A stretch of 64,000 nucleotides of DNA, taken from NCBI GenBank assembly GCA_013396525.1, contig VWYX01000403.1, positions 39,182-103,181 on the forward strand. Direction: 5' to 3'. Below the pieces are notes generated by a model. That model saw nothing but the letters and a program-made list of their open reading frames with translations, searched no databases and was not told the origin of the DNA. The first letter of the stretch is position 1, and every line of letters begins with the position of its first letter. Origin of the DNA: Chaetorhynchus papuensis (lineage: Eukaryota; Chordata; Aves; Passeriformes; Rhipiduridae). Shown piece after piece: positions 12,780 through 26,454 of the stretch. The position numbers and the translations under genes were made by a program.

Positions 12780-12965
12780 ATACTTGCTGTGTGGTTCACC
12801 TGTGTCAGTGTATTAATGCAATAAAAGATAATGAGCATTAGCTGACAGCATTTTCGAACCCTCCAAGAGTCAAGAGGAGTAAATTAGATCAGATTTTAGA
12901 TTGCCTGAGAAGGCAAAAAGCTGGATCTAATTCTTTTCTCAATGACAGGGGAATTATAAAATTGA
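12780..12965. promoter_or_regulatory. candidate conserved non-coding element
   Basis: An AT-rich, non-repetitive block with homeodomain-type and POU-like words such as TATTAATGCAAT near 12811, followed by GATAATGAGCATTAGCTGAC. The texture is like that of vertebrate conserved enhancers. Inference only. Confidence 0.25.
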
Positions 12966-14234
12966 ATAAGAGTCACAGGACATCACTATCACAGCCCAGC
13001 GTGCCTGGGCACAGCACTTGGGTGTGCTGAGGATGCAGCTCATCACAGCTCAGCATCTGCCTATTTGAAAATGCCATCATGGGCAGTGACAGGGACAGCA
13101 GAAGAGCCGTGTTCACCTTCTGCTTCGTGGCACCACCTATAAACCTCAGTGTGGAAACATCACAAGTGCAGTTCAAGCTTGAGTCAATTCAAGTTCAAGT
13201 CATATCTTATTACATCCAGCACCGCTCACCTACTCACAGCCTAGAGAATGAAATTCTGCAGAAATTCAGCATCCAGGTCACTTCAGCACTCGGCTTTGTC
13301 TGGCATTTCTATCTAGAGCCAAGCACATAATTCACACTGCATAACTTATCCATGGGATTTTGCCCAGGAACAGCAAAGCAGATAACAATTTCTTCATACT
13401 TATTTATTTTTTAGAAAATTCAGTCAACTTCTCCTCTGCTTCAGACCTCTGCAAAAAGATTATGAACCTCTGGTTTTATTTTCCAAAGCCTGAGCTCTCA
13501 GCTAGCTGTGATCAGACAGATTAATTCACCTCTTGTTCAGTCTTCTGCCTTTAGCTATTCTTGTTTCCTGAGTGGAGGGAAATGTGTACAAGCACTAAAT
13601 CTCAAACATGCTATTCTAACATTTGGATTCCATTATCCTAGAGATAACATATAATCCTATAATGATATGTAATAAATTAACATTTAATCTCATATCAGAG
13701 AGTTCAAAGGGATCAGAGCCAGCTGGTGCTAAAATAAGCATTTGCTAGAGGCTGCAAGACTGGGAGCTGAGGATGAGATGTAAGATCTGAGCTGCTCTGA
13801 TGCTTTGGCTTGGCAAGAGTGGTTGGCAAGGAAAGGATCGAATAAACCCTGGAAATGAAGGGGACCATCTCTGAAGCCAACCAACCCGTGCCCTTTCGCT
13901 GTCAGTGAAGTCCTCACAGGCCTTTCAACAGCAGGAGAGGAAGATTTCCCCCCTCAGGGCTGCCAAGCGGGGAAGGTGATCATCACACAGGGCTGCTCTG
14001 GGGATTTGGTTCGGTGCTTCACTCACTCCCTCTTTGTCAAGGTGCCTCGAGATGTGACGAGGCTGGGAACAAGCACCCAAGCTGGGGCTGAGCTCTGTCC
14101 AGCTGCACAGAACCACAACACTCCAATCCTTCCCCCTGCCCTCCCTTATGCACACAGAGAACTGATGGAGGATGTACAATTTCAACACAGAGAAGGCAAA
14201 AATAATTTTCCGTTTTGTTTCCCTCTCTCGTGTC
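12966..14234. other. intronic DNA with no recognised element
   Basis: Unique-looking sequence. The AT-rich patch at 13600-13700 contains several TAAT words but no clear block boundary. No gene or repeat family was recognised. Confidence 0.55.
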
Positions 14235-14345
14235 TCCATCACAGAGCTAATACACCGACCACTGCACAATCTTCATTAGTAATGACAGCTGTTAATAAAG
14301 TTTTACCCATAGAGACCTCCTTATTAAATGCACACTGTGAGTCTG
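14235..14345. promoter_or_regulatory. candidate regulatory block with TALE/homeodomain-like motifs
   Basis: The block contains ATGACAGCTGTTAATAAAG (14281-14299). This joins a TGACAG word (MEIS/TGIF type), an E-box CAGCTG and a TTAAT homeodomain core within 15 bases. Further TAAT-type words lie on both sides. This is a motif-based inference. Confidence 0.25.
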
Positions 14346-17300
14346 GTGTGAGGGATCTGTTTCTCTGGAGACAGGCACAATTAAACCCTCCAGCCTCCAG
14401 AGACAGCGAGGCAGTGCCGATTACCAAGGCCTGCTGACCCAAAAAAGAGCAGAGAGAAACCTCTGACTGGATTCCAAAGTCCCTGCAGCTTCCCCCAAGC
14501 CCAGATTTCACTGTTAGGGGAAGGGGATAAAGAATTGGCTTTATCTTCCCACATGCTCCATGTGCCACCTCCCTTGTCCCAGCCGTGTCCATGGCCTGGT
14601 ACATTTTTCTGGAAAACTGCAGACCTTAATCTTTGTTCGTGGGCAGCAGCAGGAAAAAAACTATTGACATCAGTGAGATTCAGGTCTTTTTTTCTGAATC
14701 CAAAGACACACTTCACTGCTCCATCTCAGATTGGAATACACTGTAAAAAGAACACTCTCAGCCAAGAGAGGCAAGAATCCATCAGACACAACAGTATTTT
14801 TTAAAATCCTGTCAATTCTCTCTGTTAGTTTTTAGTGAAGACACATCAACTTCACTGCCAAATTAACTTGAAAGGAAAGGCAGCTAAAAAAAAAGGAAGA
14901 AAAAAGAAAATTAGACAGGACAGCCAATAAAAATATACAGTGAGAGGAGTTACACAACTTGACACTGACCACAGTTCTGTGTCTGAAGAAAACTTAATAA
15001 ATAAAAATAACACAAAAATTTGAAGTGTTACAGAGTTATCTTTGCTCTGGCATTTAACACACATTTCTATTACCCTTTCTCGATTAGCCAAATGAAGATC
15101 AATGTATCTATAAAACTCAATGACATGTTAATGCAAACCTTAAAAAAGATAAAATGCCTTTTATCTCAGTCTTAGGAAAACCTAATAAAGAATTAACAGT
15201 CCATGAAGCTGTGGAATTTCACTCAAGGCTTTACTTTATGCCAGGACTTCCTACTCCATTATTTTTTAATGGACAGGTTTCCCCAGGCTTTGGGACATGT
15301 CAGTACAATTGTACATTGTCATTAAAATTGGTCCTATATTTTCCTTCAGAGCTGGGATAGGAGCTGCATAGTAGTATGCAAACTTAAAATACAGAAAACA
15401 CCCACAGTGGGTCAAAAGTACAAATCTAGAGCAAGTGTGAAATAAATATGGAAAAAAAATGTAAAAAGTAATGATTTTGATAATGATCACAATGACAATT
15501 TATGAGGCAAAATTTCCACCTGCAGGATGAGCACTTTGGATCAGAACTCATTTGAAACACCAGCATTTCAAATATATATCAGAAGCAACTGCCAGGAATC
15601 TACAACACCACACTAGATGTTGAATCTTTAAAGGGAAGCAGACAAATATTAGCCTGGGACTTTGCTCAAGATTGGTTTTCAGAATGAACAAGCTTTCAGT
15701 GAGGGACACAGGCCACGCTGGGAGTTGGGATCCATAAAGCCAGACACCCCCAGGCTCGGTGGGAAACTGCTCCCATCCAAGTTCCCACCTGTACTTATTT
15801 CTACTGACAAACACACAGCAGCGAGATCAGAAATCCCAACTGCCAGCACTTGAAGGACAAATCAAATCCAACACTTCTGCACACAGTTTAAAAGTTGCTT
15901 GTTCTCAAAAGGGCCTGAACACCTGCAGCTCTCACTGAGACTGAGGAAATACAGGCGCCTCCCACTTTTGCTAATTGAGGTGGGCTTGGCTTGGGTGCCA
16001 AGGAAGGGACCCACTCCTTTCAGACACCCACGGGTGATCCTGAGGCCACAGTGCCCAGCTGCAGCAGGATGCTCGTCACGGGGGAACGTGCCAGGAGAGG
16101 AGAGGCACAACACGGAGCCCGAGCTCAGATACTCCTCAAGACTGACAGGTTTGGCCTTGTGAATCAGCACAGGGAGAAAAGAGACAGCAGCAGGCAGGAA
16201 AAACACTCCCAAGGAAAAGCAGGAGGCAACAGTCCAGGAGAGAGCAATGGAAAAAGCAGTGAGCAAAGAGGAGGTGGCAGGAGCAGAAATGAAGCTTGAC
16301 TGTACACAGACTGACAGCTCACAATTTCCATTAAAAAATACCCCCAATCCTTCAATGATTGGTCCAAAAAGCTAAAAGCCACTTTAAAACCTTTCTTTCC
16401 CCTTTGAGATGAGGATGTCTTGCCCTTAACCCAGCTGGGTCAGGTAGAAAAGCTTTCCTGCCTCAAAGGTCCCTCCAGCACAGCATTCTCCCCCAGGAGC
16501 TGCACTATTTGTTCCAGTTTACCTGGGACCATCCTCACCTCCCCTTCTACCCCTGCTTCTCCCTCTGTGCTGGGAGAACAGCTGCTTCTCCTAGGCACTC
16601 TGAGATTAATTATTCTTGGCTCTTCTCCTGCACAGTGCCTTGATCTGGAAAATTTATTTAGATAACTTCTAAGGCAGCATATTTATCTGCTGGCCTCAAC
16701 ATCTGCCTGAGCATAGAAGTCAACATCTGACTGATGACAAATGTCATGGCAGTTAGGTAGAGATTGTCCTCTGCCAGCCTCACCAGCCTTCTTCTGGTAG
16801 ACTTGGGTCTTGTGGCAAGGAGCCTGAGTGTGTCCCCTCCTTCCTCCTTGAGGACCAGGCACAGGTCTGAGCCAGAGTGAGAAATCAGGCACGGGACAAG
16901 AGGAGAGGGCACTTTGTCCCATCAGGACACAGGGACAGTGCTGTATTCTGCCCCCAACAACAGCAGCACTGCTCTGTCAGTCAGATGAAGTACCAAAGAG
17001 ATGAGACCCAATTTGGGACAAGAAGAAAGGCCACCAAACCCACCAGGTAGGGAAACCCACAGCACCTGCATTTCTGCAGTGCCACCCCGAGCACCGAAGA
17101 CATTCGGGCTCCCTCACCACCCACACTGCCCCACCATTTCAGCCCAGGGTAGGGAGCTGTCCTGCTGTGAGAGGATGGGAACAAGGCTGATGCACTGGGC
17201 CACAGGCGTTTGTGCCTCACGGTGCATGGATATGGAATAACAGCCCCGGATGCACCTCGCACTGCAAATTCATTTGCTGGCAGAAAAGCTTATTTTGCCA

Positions 17301-19239
17301 TCTTTACTCACCCATCCTCTCATACACAACGAGTACACTTGGATCACCAAGGTGGGATGTTAAATTAATCAACAGGAAGCACTGCCTCCCAAAGGCAGCC
17401 TATGCCAGATCTATTCCTGGCCAATCTTCAAGGAACGTTCTTCTACTCATACAGAAAATGTGTAAGAACTGCAAACACAAGAAAATATTTCTCTGTGCAG
17501 CAGGGTTCAGACTAGCATCCTTTGTTGCCTGACGTGGAAAATTCCATCACTAGAGCCCAGCTGACAAAAGTCCCTTCCAAGAGTCACAACTTAAAAAATT
17601 CTTACAGAATTCTTATAACAGCCTGCTGCAAGCTTGGAAAAAACAAAATAAAATGGTAGAGAAATAAAGACTTACTTAATAAAAAGCAAAAAATCCTAGC
17701 CCTTCCCTTTCAAACACACCTTTTGAACCTCACCATCTCCACTGAATTTTAGAGGAAACTTAAGAGCCAAACATTTATAGGCAGCCAACTGTAAATGACC
17801 CTCCCCACCCTCCTGGCTGTCAGTGCGAGGCTGGGCAGACAGAAACATGAAGATGGAGGGTGAATTAGCTCAGGAGGGGGAACTTGTCAATCAAAGCTGC
17901 CAATGCAAGACCACAGCAAAAGTCGGGGTTAACCTCAGCAGTGACCACCTGTCACAGCATGGCACTCTGCCTGTCAGCCAGCTGCTTTCAAGGGCAGGGA
18001 TGCTGCTGCACAAGGCTTCCTGAAACTCAGCAAGGAAAATGCACCTGTCTGCTGGGCAGCCATCAAGGCTTCTCAAAGTCTGCAACCAAATGAATTCTCA
18101 ACAATTCCCAAGTTATGGAGAAGGAAAATGTGCTGTATAAAGGACTGATACAGATAGAGGCTCCACAGTGCTCCCCTGGGCTCCTGGCACATCATTTCTC
18201 AGGAAAATTAGAGCACTTCTTGTATAAGCAACATCTGACTGGGGCACAAGGTTGCACATGGAGAGATCAAGTGTGTTCCCTCACATTTACCATCAAATTT
18301 AAAGCAATTCCACACAGGAATGCAAGGTCCACGTGCCAGGGAGCTCCCCAGCACATGTCCAGACAAACTGGAGGTATCTGCGAGGGAATGGAGGATGGCC
18401 CAGAGGAGGTAACATTCTTCTTCTTGGCCCATAGGTGAATTTATTTGGGTTTGTCTCTCCATACCAGGAGCAGTGCAGATGTTTACCTGGGCCCCTGACA
18501 TGGACCAGAAGCAGGCTTTATCTCAAACAGGTTATTTACACCAGTACAGACCTAGAGCTCACCCAGTTTTCCCTGTAACACTCCTGCCTCAAAGGCCTGT
18601 TATCTGAACATCAATAACTGCAGGATTCACCAGAGATTATAATATTTTAAACAGAACATGTTGGAGGTTTTTTCAGGAGTATTAGTTTTCAGAAATGCAG
18701 TATATTTATTCATGCAGTTAATTAAATAGACCGTGATAAAAACAAAACTGGTTTTTCTTCTACGTGTAGGAGTAAAAAGGAAAAAAGTTCAACTCTAACT
18801 AATCAACAGCCTTATCTTACTCTTTCCTCAGTGTTTAATCAAAATGCTTCCAGCATACAAAGCTTGCAAGGAAGACCCAAACAAGTTAATTTTCCTTAAG
18901 CAAGAAGCATTGCGAAACCTGCGACGCAAATAAGCCAAGCTTCACCTTCTGAATAGAAAGATATCCCACAAGAGCAGGGAATTGAATCCCAGGAATTCTG
19001 AATTCCTGACAGTACCAGGGCCCAGTGCAAGCATGGGGGTGCTGGTGATGGGAGCAGCAGTGGGAAGGGGGCGGTGAAAGTGGAATCAGTGCCCTGCCCC
19101 AGCCCTGTGCAATGCTCTGGGATTGTGCCTGTGCTGCCTCCCACGGCGCAGCCCACACCGGCTCCAGCTCTTTGTCATTTTATCAATGAGAACCAGAAAC
19201 TGGTGAAGAGCAGCTTTCACTGCACTTCATTATGTTTTT
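14346..19239. other. intronic DNA with no recognised gene
   Basis: Mixed sequence. A purine-biased stretch lies at about 16160-16290, rich in AGGAGG and AAGCAG words, and gives long but low-complexity open frames. A-rich runs occur at 14885-14910. No retroelement family or RNA gene was recognised. Confidence 0.55.
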
Positions 19240-19390
19240 AGAATAAACTAGAAATCGATCGTGTCTCGTTAATAAAATTCCACCACAACAAACTAATTAG
19301 AGAGCCTCATTAATTTTTTATGCGCGTTACTCCTGTGCATGAAGCCGCTGACCTTTCGGTGCCTGGCGTCGCATACATTACACACTTCAT
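19240..19390. promoter_or_regulatory. candidate conserved non-coding element with retained CpGs
   Basis: An AT-rich block with ACTAATTAGAGAG near 19292 and CATTAATTTTTTATGCGCG near 19307. Several isolated CpGs are retained (CGATCG, GCGCG, GGCGTCGC). Retained CpG in an otherwise AT-rich intron hints at constraint or low germline methylation. Inference only. Confidence 0.3.
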
Positions 19391-20070
19391 GTTTTCTGCC
19401 TTCTTTTCTGTGATTTACAATACTTGCAACACATTTTCCAAACAGCAAAGCCTGGTTTTTTCAGTGAAGCTCAGAGCTGGCTTCTCCTTCCTGCCACCTA
19501 ATTCCTGATCACGTCTGCCTAGTCCAGCATGGCCAAAGGATCAGGGAAGCAGAAAGACACCTCCGAGCTACTTCCACCTGCAGAACAGATGCAAGCAAAG
19601 CCTGGGCACACCTGAGGGCACAGGGAAACACAGGGATTCAGTGGTCACAGAGAAAACCCATCTCTGCAGGGACTGAGGATGTGCAGTCTCTGTCCTGCTC
19701 AACCCCAGGATGATGACAGCTTCCATCCCCCACAAATACTCAGCCTGATGGTTTCATAACAAGCGGCCCAAAGGTCAGCCAGTCCATCCCAAAGCTGGCC
19801 TCAGCACTGACCAAAGCACAGGATGTGCCACTACCAGATGGTGCAAGTGGCCATTAAATCCATAAAGCAGAAATAAAAGAATTTAGGAATAAAATGAAAT
19901 TTCTGCTTGGGTAAGGTCTCCTGGATCAGGCATTAAATCTGCCTGGTATCTCTTTCCTGTGTCATCGCACACCTATTTTCTCCTTGTAAAGCACAGTATT
20001 GATTTTTAAATGTTTTCATTCACACTTAGAAGCTTTCCAAGATTGGACTTTATTCTTCAATATTATCCAC

Positions 20071-20246
20071 TGAACAGTGAAACACTGGAACAGATTGCCT
20101 GGGAGCACCACCAGGTCTTCATCACTGGGAGGCCACAAGGACAGGCTGTCTCTAAGCAATTTCACAGGTAAAGCTGAGCTCTCCTTGGGACAGGGGCATG
20201 TACAAGATGATCCTTTCTGTTCACTCCCAGCCCTATTTCTCTACGA
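20071..20246 (+). mobile_element. decayed CR1 LINE, 3' end
   Basis: The segment begins GTGAAACACTGGAACAG and continues with an AGGTCTTC...GGACAGGCTGTC stretch, matching the end of the CR1 coding region and its 3' UTR as found in sauropsids. It closes with GATGATCCTTTCTGTTCAC then CCCAGCCCTATTTCTCTACG. This corresponds to the CR1 3' terminus, a TGATC...CCTTCCAACCC-like box followed by short ATTCTATG-type repeats. It is 5'-truncated and diverged, as is usual for CR1, and lies in the same 5'-to-3' sense as the plus strand. Confidence 0.7.
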
Positions 20247-23200
20247 ACTCTCAAGTACACTCTGCACCTGAAACAACCAAGGGAGTTCACCTGCCCTTTG
20301 AGACAGGAGCAGTGTCTCAGCAGTGGGGAAGAAAACAGATTTATCCTGCTTTATGTCAGCCCTGCAAAATCCGGCTATCTCAGAGCTTATCTGTGAGCCA
20401 TACTCTGAACTTCTCACATCTTACCAGTCACCACTATGTATTGTACAAGAAGAGCGGCCACTTCTCACAGCTGAACACCATTTACAGCAGTACCTCCTGA
20501 GTCCAGGATAGTCTCATCCTGATACTGGCCTGTATTCACCATGGGCATTAGCCACGTTCGGAGGGTTAATTTGTTAAAAACACAGCAAAGTGGTGAGTAC
20601 TAAGGAGCATTATCCAAGTGACAAGTGCTTATGCATATTTTATGAAGCATCTTCAACCACAGTTCAATGTATCCAAGAATACTTCTGAAAAATGGCAGAT
20701 TCTGGAGGGGATTTGGAGAGGAAATGACATATAGAATAGGAGGACAGATGTTGCTAATTTATGATGCAAAGGCCTTCACTGAAAAGTGCACATTTTGCTT
20801 AAGATTCTCTACAAATGCTATTTTAATGCTGATTTCCTCCTCTTTAGAATTTCACGAACTCTTGTCTGTAAGAACTTCAGCTTGGCTCAGAAGTTTAGCT
20901 TGGATCAAAAGCAGCATCTGTAACCAGCAATTAAACTGGGGCTTCAGTACTGTGCATGTTTTTAAAGCATACCCACTTTTTAACAAGACCACTTAAAAAA
21001 CATGGCTAAGCTGTACATTGGGAATGCGAGAGTGCATTCTGCCTCTCTGTCTTCCACTCTTGCCAGGATTATTGGGACTTTTTGACCCAGGACTAAACTC
21101 AGAACAGCAACAGAGCAGGAACCAGTGAGATGGATGGATCCTAATACCCAAAGAGGTCAGAAAGCAGAAGCTAGCTCATCTCTTATAAAAATAAAATCAG
21201 GCTATATTGTCAGGCCCAAGTGCTTCATCAGTCATTCCCAATGCCTCATACACACAATCTTGCTTTTCCTATCAACATTGAAGAGCATTTCAAACATGAG
21301 TCAGTTGGTTCTCCTCTCCTCCCTTTCTGTTCTACCCCAAAAAGCTTGGACTACAAACAAGGAAGAACACTCATGTCCCACATGCAGGAACCTGCACAGA
21401 TCCTTTCCTGCTTACCAGCCCCTCCACAAGGATGTGTGACTTCACAGCTCCTCTGCAGCTCTCCAAAGACAACCACTACAGGGCAGACTATTTTCTGCAA
21501 GGCTGCGACAGAGGGGTCTGTGAAATCCTCCTTGTGTGGAAATATCAGTTAAAAATAAAAAAGGAGAACCATGCACTGACTTCTCCTTCTGGCATTCATT
21601 TCAGATCCTGCTGGATCATGCCAAAGTGCAAATAAAAGGCAGACACCATCGTGTGCAGACACTGCACTGAAAATCCTGCATCAATCCAGGGCTTTCACTC
21701 TATCACTCCTCAGTTAAGGCAGCATAATTATTTCACATAAGGTGACATTTAAAAATCAAACACACACCAAAAACCCCCACAACCTGACAGTTACATAAGT
21801 AAGCAAGCAAAAAAATCTCAAGAACTGGGGTTCCCTGTACAACCACATTGGAAATGGGAGCACCAGGGCTCAACTCCAGAGCTGGGACAAGACAAAAGCC
21901 GGGAACTTCATCCACAAACCCAGGCACACGGTTTGGGGTGCGTCAAGCTCAGCTCTTTGCTTGCACTGCACAACAGCGTGAGCTCGAATCACAGGCCTGC
22001 ATTTCACTTCCAAGGGAGCCTCTGGGCTCTGCTGCAAGCCAGGAATGCTGAGGTGGGACCCCAGAGAACAAGGAAAGGCAGCAGAGATCGCTGAGGCAGC
22101 GTGGGCTGCACCTATTTCCTTGGCACCACACACCAAACTCATGGTGAAGGATTCATAATCCATAATTCAGTGGCAGTCTCTACGCCCATGGATCGTTGCA
22201 GCCCAAACAATTAATGACCGTCAGCGTTAAAAGCTGCTGACAGCCAGATCCTGAGGAGCTGCGTGGGGAAGGCACTGCTAATTATAAGCAGAGCTGATAG
22301 CTGGGCTTCCCAAAAGCAAAGGGGACTCTGCTCCTCCATCAGTGCTGCCTGGGGTGTGCTGTCCACCCCCAGGTCACACCGTCACAGCCACAGGGCCACC
22401 AGCACAGCCCCGGGATGGAGGCTCTGTGTGCACCAGCACCCCACCAGCATAACTCCCACCAGCTGCTGCTGCCCTGGTCCCCGTGCTGGCAGGGGTGTCC
22501 CCAGTGGCAGAGGGCTCTGAGAGGGTCTCCAGGCACAGGTGGCACTCAGGGACCTGGCCAGACCCAGCTCAGCCCTTGGCAGCTCTGGGAGCCTGGCAGT
22601 ACTCCATGCTCACAATACACCCACGGTGCTGCTGGAGGAGAGTGATTACCCTGCACCACGCTATCTCTCCCATCCCAAGCAGAATTTATTTACCTTTTTT
22701 TTTTTGTTTTAATCTGATAAGTTGAAATTTCAGTGCACTTGTCTGCAAAAACACTGCATTACAAAGACATACAACAAATACCGACCGTTTATAGACTCTG
22801 TTATTTATTCCCAGTGTATCTTCCTACCTTTTACTGGCCACGTCTTTTATCAGCAATAACCAAGTACCTTTCAAGCTGACAGCCTGTTTGGTTTACAGCT
22901 GGAAAATGAATCCAAGTGTCTTCCAAGCCTGCTGTGGCTGCACAGAATTCAAATAGCTCAATGAATGTCGGTTTTGCAAAGTTTAGCTTAGATATTATTC
23001 ACATTTTGCTTCTGGGTTGTTTTTTTTTTTTTTTGTTAATCAGCATCGTCTTAGGATGGGCTTCTTAAGGCCATGCAAATTTTTCAAAATTGACCGTGTC
23101 AGTGCCAGAACCAGGTCCCCCAGTCTACATATCACCCAAAATTATAGTGTCTGAAAAGAAGAATAATCATAATCAAGGTCCAGGCAGTTTCAAGATGTTA

Positions 23201-23822
23201 GGCCATTTCTAGTCAGCATTAAAGGGAGCTGGGCCACAAGGATATAGGAAGAAAATCAGCTAATGAAGAGTAACAAAAGGAAAAAAAATAGTTAGAAGCT
23301 GACTTTGTGGCAGCTTGCAGGGACATCCAGACTGCTGGGACCTGCAAGGCACACGCACAGCTACAGGAGTTCAGGGCAAGAGGAGAAAGCCCAAAAAGCC
23401 CAGAGACCACAGGTGTGTTCTGCCTGGACACTCAGACATGGGCTCCAGCCATGTCCACTGGACCAGAGGAGATGGTTTCACTTGCACATATGACAAAAGC
23501 AGCACTGGAGTGAAGGCCAGAGGCTCCTTGGGATGTGTGGCCACTCCGAAACCTGCTCGCCTCCCACACCCAGCTACCAGGACTCTGCCCTCCTCCTCCT
23601 CCTTCCCTGCCAGCCCTCCACCTCCTCACCAAGAGCTTGCTTCACATCATTATTTCCTTTTGAAAGTGCTGGTTCTCAAGCAATACTCATGCTTTTGTGT
23701 TTTAATGTTTTGATTGTACTCAGTCCCCCACTCTCCCCTAAGCCCCCTCCAGGTTCACGGCAGCGACACCTTCCCTTCAGGCTCCCTCTCCAAGAGCCAT
23801 CATTTCTCTCCCTAACTGAATT
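20247..23822. other. intronic DNA with no recognised gene
   Basis: 22330-22640 is GC-richer and yields several overlapping chance open frames. T runs at 22695-22705 (11 T) and 23020-23034 (15 T) are simple repeats. I saw no further element. Confidence 0.55.
23020..23034 (+). repeat. poly(T) tract, 15 bases
   Basis: An uninterrupted T run. On the minus strand, the sense of the gene, it reads as poly(A). No retroposed body is recognisable beside it. Confidence 0.9.
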
Positions 23823-23836
23823 GTTGTCATGGAAAT
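23823..23836 (+). promoter_or_regulatory. RFX X-box-like motif
   Basis: The sequence GTTGTCATGGAAAT fits the RFX X-box pattern of two imperfect inverted half-sites around AT (GTNNYY-AT-RRNAAC), with one terminal mismatch. RFX factors act in ciliated and neural cells. Binding is inferred from the motif only. Confidence 0.35.
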
Positions 23837-24659
23837 CATTCCTCCTCTCCATCTTCCTGAAAGGCTGTAAAAAAACCAGCCCCCTGCTCTACCACCACTC
23901 CGGCAATCAGCCACACCACAGCTCCTCTCCGAGCACCCCACAGCCCCAACAGCTCCGTGAAAGCCCCTCTCCCACTGCCCCACCCAGCCCAAGGGAATAT
24001 CTGGGCCCCAACACGAGGGATCATTTTCAGACCCCATTGGGGTGATTGCCAAGTTTGCCACAGCACTTTCGTTCTCAGAGGTGCAACCCCCTCAGAGCTC
24101 AGGAGCCATTAGCTCTGAAAGGCAGGGTGCAGCCACAGCCACCTGTTCCCTGTCTATATATACAGATAGAGATGGAAAGTGGTTGGGGATTTTGTATAAA
24201 AATGTTTCTGCTTACATAACAGGCAGCAATTCTGCAGTCAAGAAATTCTTCTTGTTTTTCCAAGCTGGAAAGTTAATTGCTGAAAATCACCTTTGATGAA
24301 CTTCCAAGACAAAGGCTGCTGGCTCCAGAAGCGGAGCATGGCTGAGCTGGCTCCAAAGAGAGGAAAAAACAACTGTGCCCAAAATAAAACCCATGAAACT
24401 GCTGCACTGGGCACCCGTGCCCAGGAGCTGGGGGCCACTGTGAGGAGAGGCTGGGGCCACCAAACCCAGGCCACCTCCTTCAACGTCATCTGGCCAGAGA
24501 TCAGTGTGAGGCCAAGGACAGCTTTTGGCACTTCCTAACAGGCACGGCCTGCCCAGAGAACCAGGGTTAGAATACCCTAAATCCCAGCTAGGACGACACA
24601 AACAGGCATTCAGCCATGACTAATACCCAAATATTCTCAAGATGGAAAACAAGAAATCT

Positions 24660-24900
24660 CTTCCATGATCATTCACTGACAGAGTCCCATAAAGCTACTA
24701 ATTAGAATGGTGTTTACAGTCTATATTTCATTTCATCTGATGTTTTTACTCTGATTAGTTATTCTATCACCTGCAGAGAGCTAGTTAGCTGAATGCAAAG
24801 ATGTCATTGGACTTAATCAAGTAAAGTAGCATTTCATAGAGGGAATTCAGCTAGCTCCATCCTGCTCAGTGCTGTTACCCTGTTAATAACTTCTTTTAAA
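24660..24900. promoter_or_regulatory. candidate conserved non-coding element
   Basis: An AT-rich non-repetitive block with CTACTAATTAGAATGG near 24697, TCTGATTAGTTATTC near 24750 and other homeodomain-type words. It looks like an intronic enhancer candidate. Inference only. Confidence 0.28.
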
Positions 24901-25299
24901 ATTAAAGTTGAATGAAAGCTAAGAAGAGTCAAGTTAGGCCAGTGCTCAGAAGAGAAAAATTTAAAAAATGGGTGAGATGCAAAAAAAAGGTGCATTTCTT
25001 ATTCCTTCTTCTGCATAAACACCTCAGCCAGACACCAGAGCATTTGGAGGAATTACCGAACAAGGTTTAGTGGTCCTGCCTTCCCAGACTATCCTGTGCA
25101 TCCCCTTGGAGCAGCAACACTCCTCCCAGTCTCTTCTCACCCCAAGCCTTCCAGGCTCCCTGAATTTCACATTTCAAATATGATGAGTGAAGGTGTTCTC
25201 TCCCTCCCAGACAGGGTGTCAGTGATCTCAGTCTCTCACACTGTCCCACATCCTGCTGAGCCCTCCCCAGGGCTGCTGGAGCAGCAGCATCACTTTCTG

Positions 25300-25700
25300 A
25301 GTCTTCCCTGCTCACAGCCCTGCAGAACAGCTTTTTGTCATCATGTCAGGCTGATGTTCGTGCTGCTGGGAGCCCACTGTAACCCCAGATCCTTTGCCTG
25401 AAGTGCTGCCTCACCTGCTCTTTGCTGTCTGTTGCAATCCTTGCCCCAAGCTATCACTTGGCCCTATCATCCCTTGTTCCAGATCACCACTTCAACCTGC
25501 CCAGGTTATTTTAAGAAAGTGCTCTGGCTCTTCTTCCCCAAGCATCTGCAGTCTCTCCCGACTTTCCAGCACCTGTCAGTTTAACAAACCTACTCTCCAT
25601 TCCATTACCCAGATTGATAATGAAAATATTGAACAGAGATGGACAGAAGCCAGCCCTGCAGAGCCTCACAGACTTTTCTGGGAATTCAAGATAAATGGGC
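25300..25700 (-). mobile_element. decayed CR1 LINE fragment, reverse-transcriptase region
   Basis: On the minus strand 25636-25604 translates to LFNIFIINLGN, the counterpart of the conserved LFNIFINDL motif of CR1 reverse transcriptase. Just downstream a VKLTGAGK stretch stands where the catalytic FADD motif should be, so the enzyme is dead. Further along, the minus strand of 25420-25349 aligns with the CR1 region coding for AEKDLGVLVDNKL. The order of these landmarks is colinear with CR1 ORF2. It is broken by frameshifts and truncated at both ends. Exact edges are uncertain by tens of bases. Confidence 0.75.
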
Positions 25701-26454
25701 TGTTCCATAAATCCCTCCCTCCGCTCCTCCCTCTGTTTTAAACCCCAGTACCACTTCCATCATTATTAGTCCTCCAGGCAGCTCCCAACACACACCTGAT
25801 GCAATGTCCCACAGATGCTGCAGCCCCTGAAGCTCCCAAAAACCCCTGAAAATACCTCAAATCCTAGTGGAGCTCTCCCCTTGCTGAGAGATGCTGGCAC
25901 CTCTGGCCTTTCCCTGCCAGGGAACCAGCACCCTGGCTGGTGAAAGATGCAAACATGCTTTGGCTTTAGAACAAAAATTGTTGCTTTTTTCTCTCCATTT
26001 AGCTTCCTAATCACAGTTAGCCAAGCTTGAAAACGCTATCGTGCATTATGCAACAATCCAGTGAGAGCAGGGGATTTTGCATAAACTGTGTGCTGTAATG
26101 AAAAGCATTCCCCCCCTCTGCCAAGGGGCAAAAAACCCCCAACCCACACAAAACAAACAAAACCTCCGTCCTCCGAGAGACTTTTACCAGTTCTTTGTTC
26201 CATTTCAGTCGTACATCTACTGAAAATACTTCTGACAAAAGCAGAGCAGAAACAGCTCAATTTGCAAAGAGCTGGGCTGTGTTCACCTCTACAAAAGCTA
26301 TACACTGATTTGCCCCAAATTCCACTAAGAAAACCTAGTAAAGGCTGCTTCTCCAATTGAGGGGCTGGGATTTCTTTTTTGAGGGGAAAAAAGCCATTAT
26401 TTCGTTATTAGAGTGAAGAAATATCTCTCTCTACAAGACACAGGGCACTGAAAT

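Noticed and set aside
19755..19850. Possible CR1 3' end in antisense (AAGGTCAGCCAGTCCATCCC)
   Set aside because: Similarity is limited to about 20 bases plus scattered matches, which is too weak to call without an alignment.
23533..24045. 170-codon proline/serine-rich open frame
   Set aside because: C-rich low-complexity translation with overlapping frames on both strands and no recognised domain.
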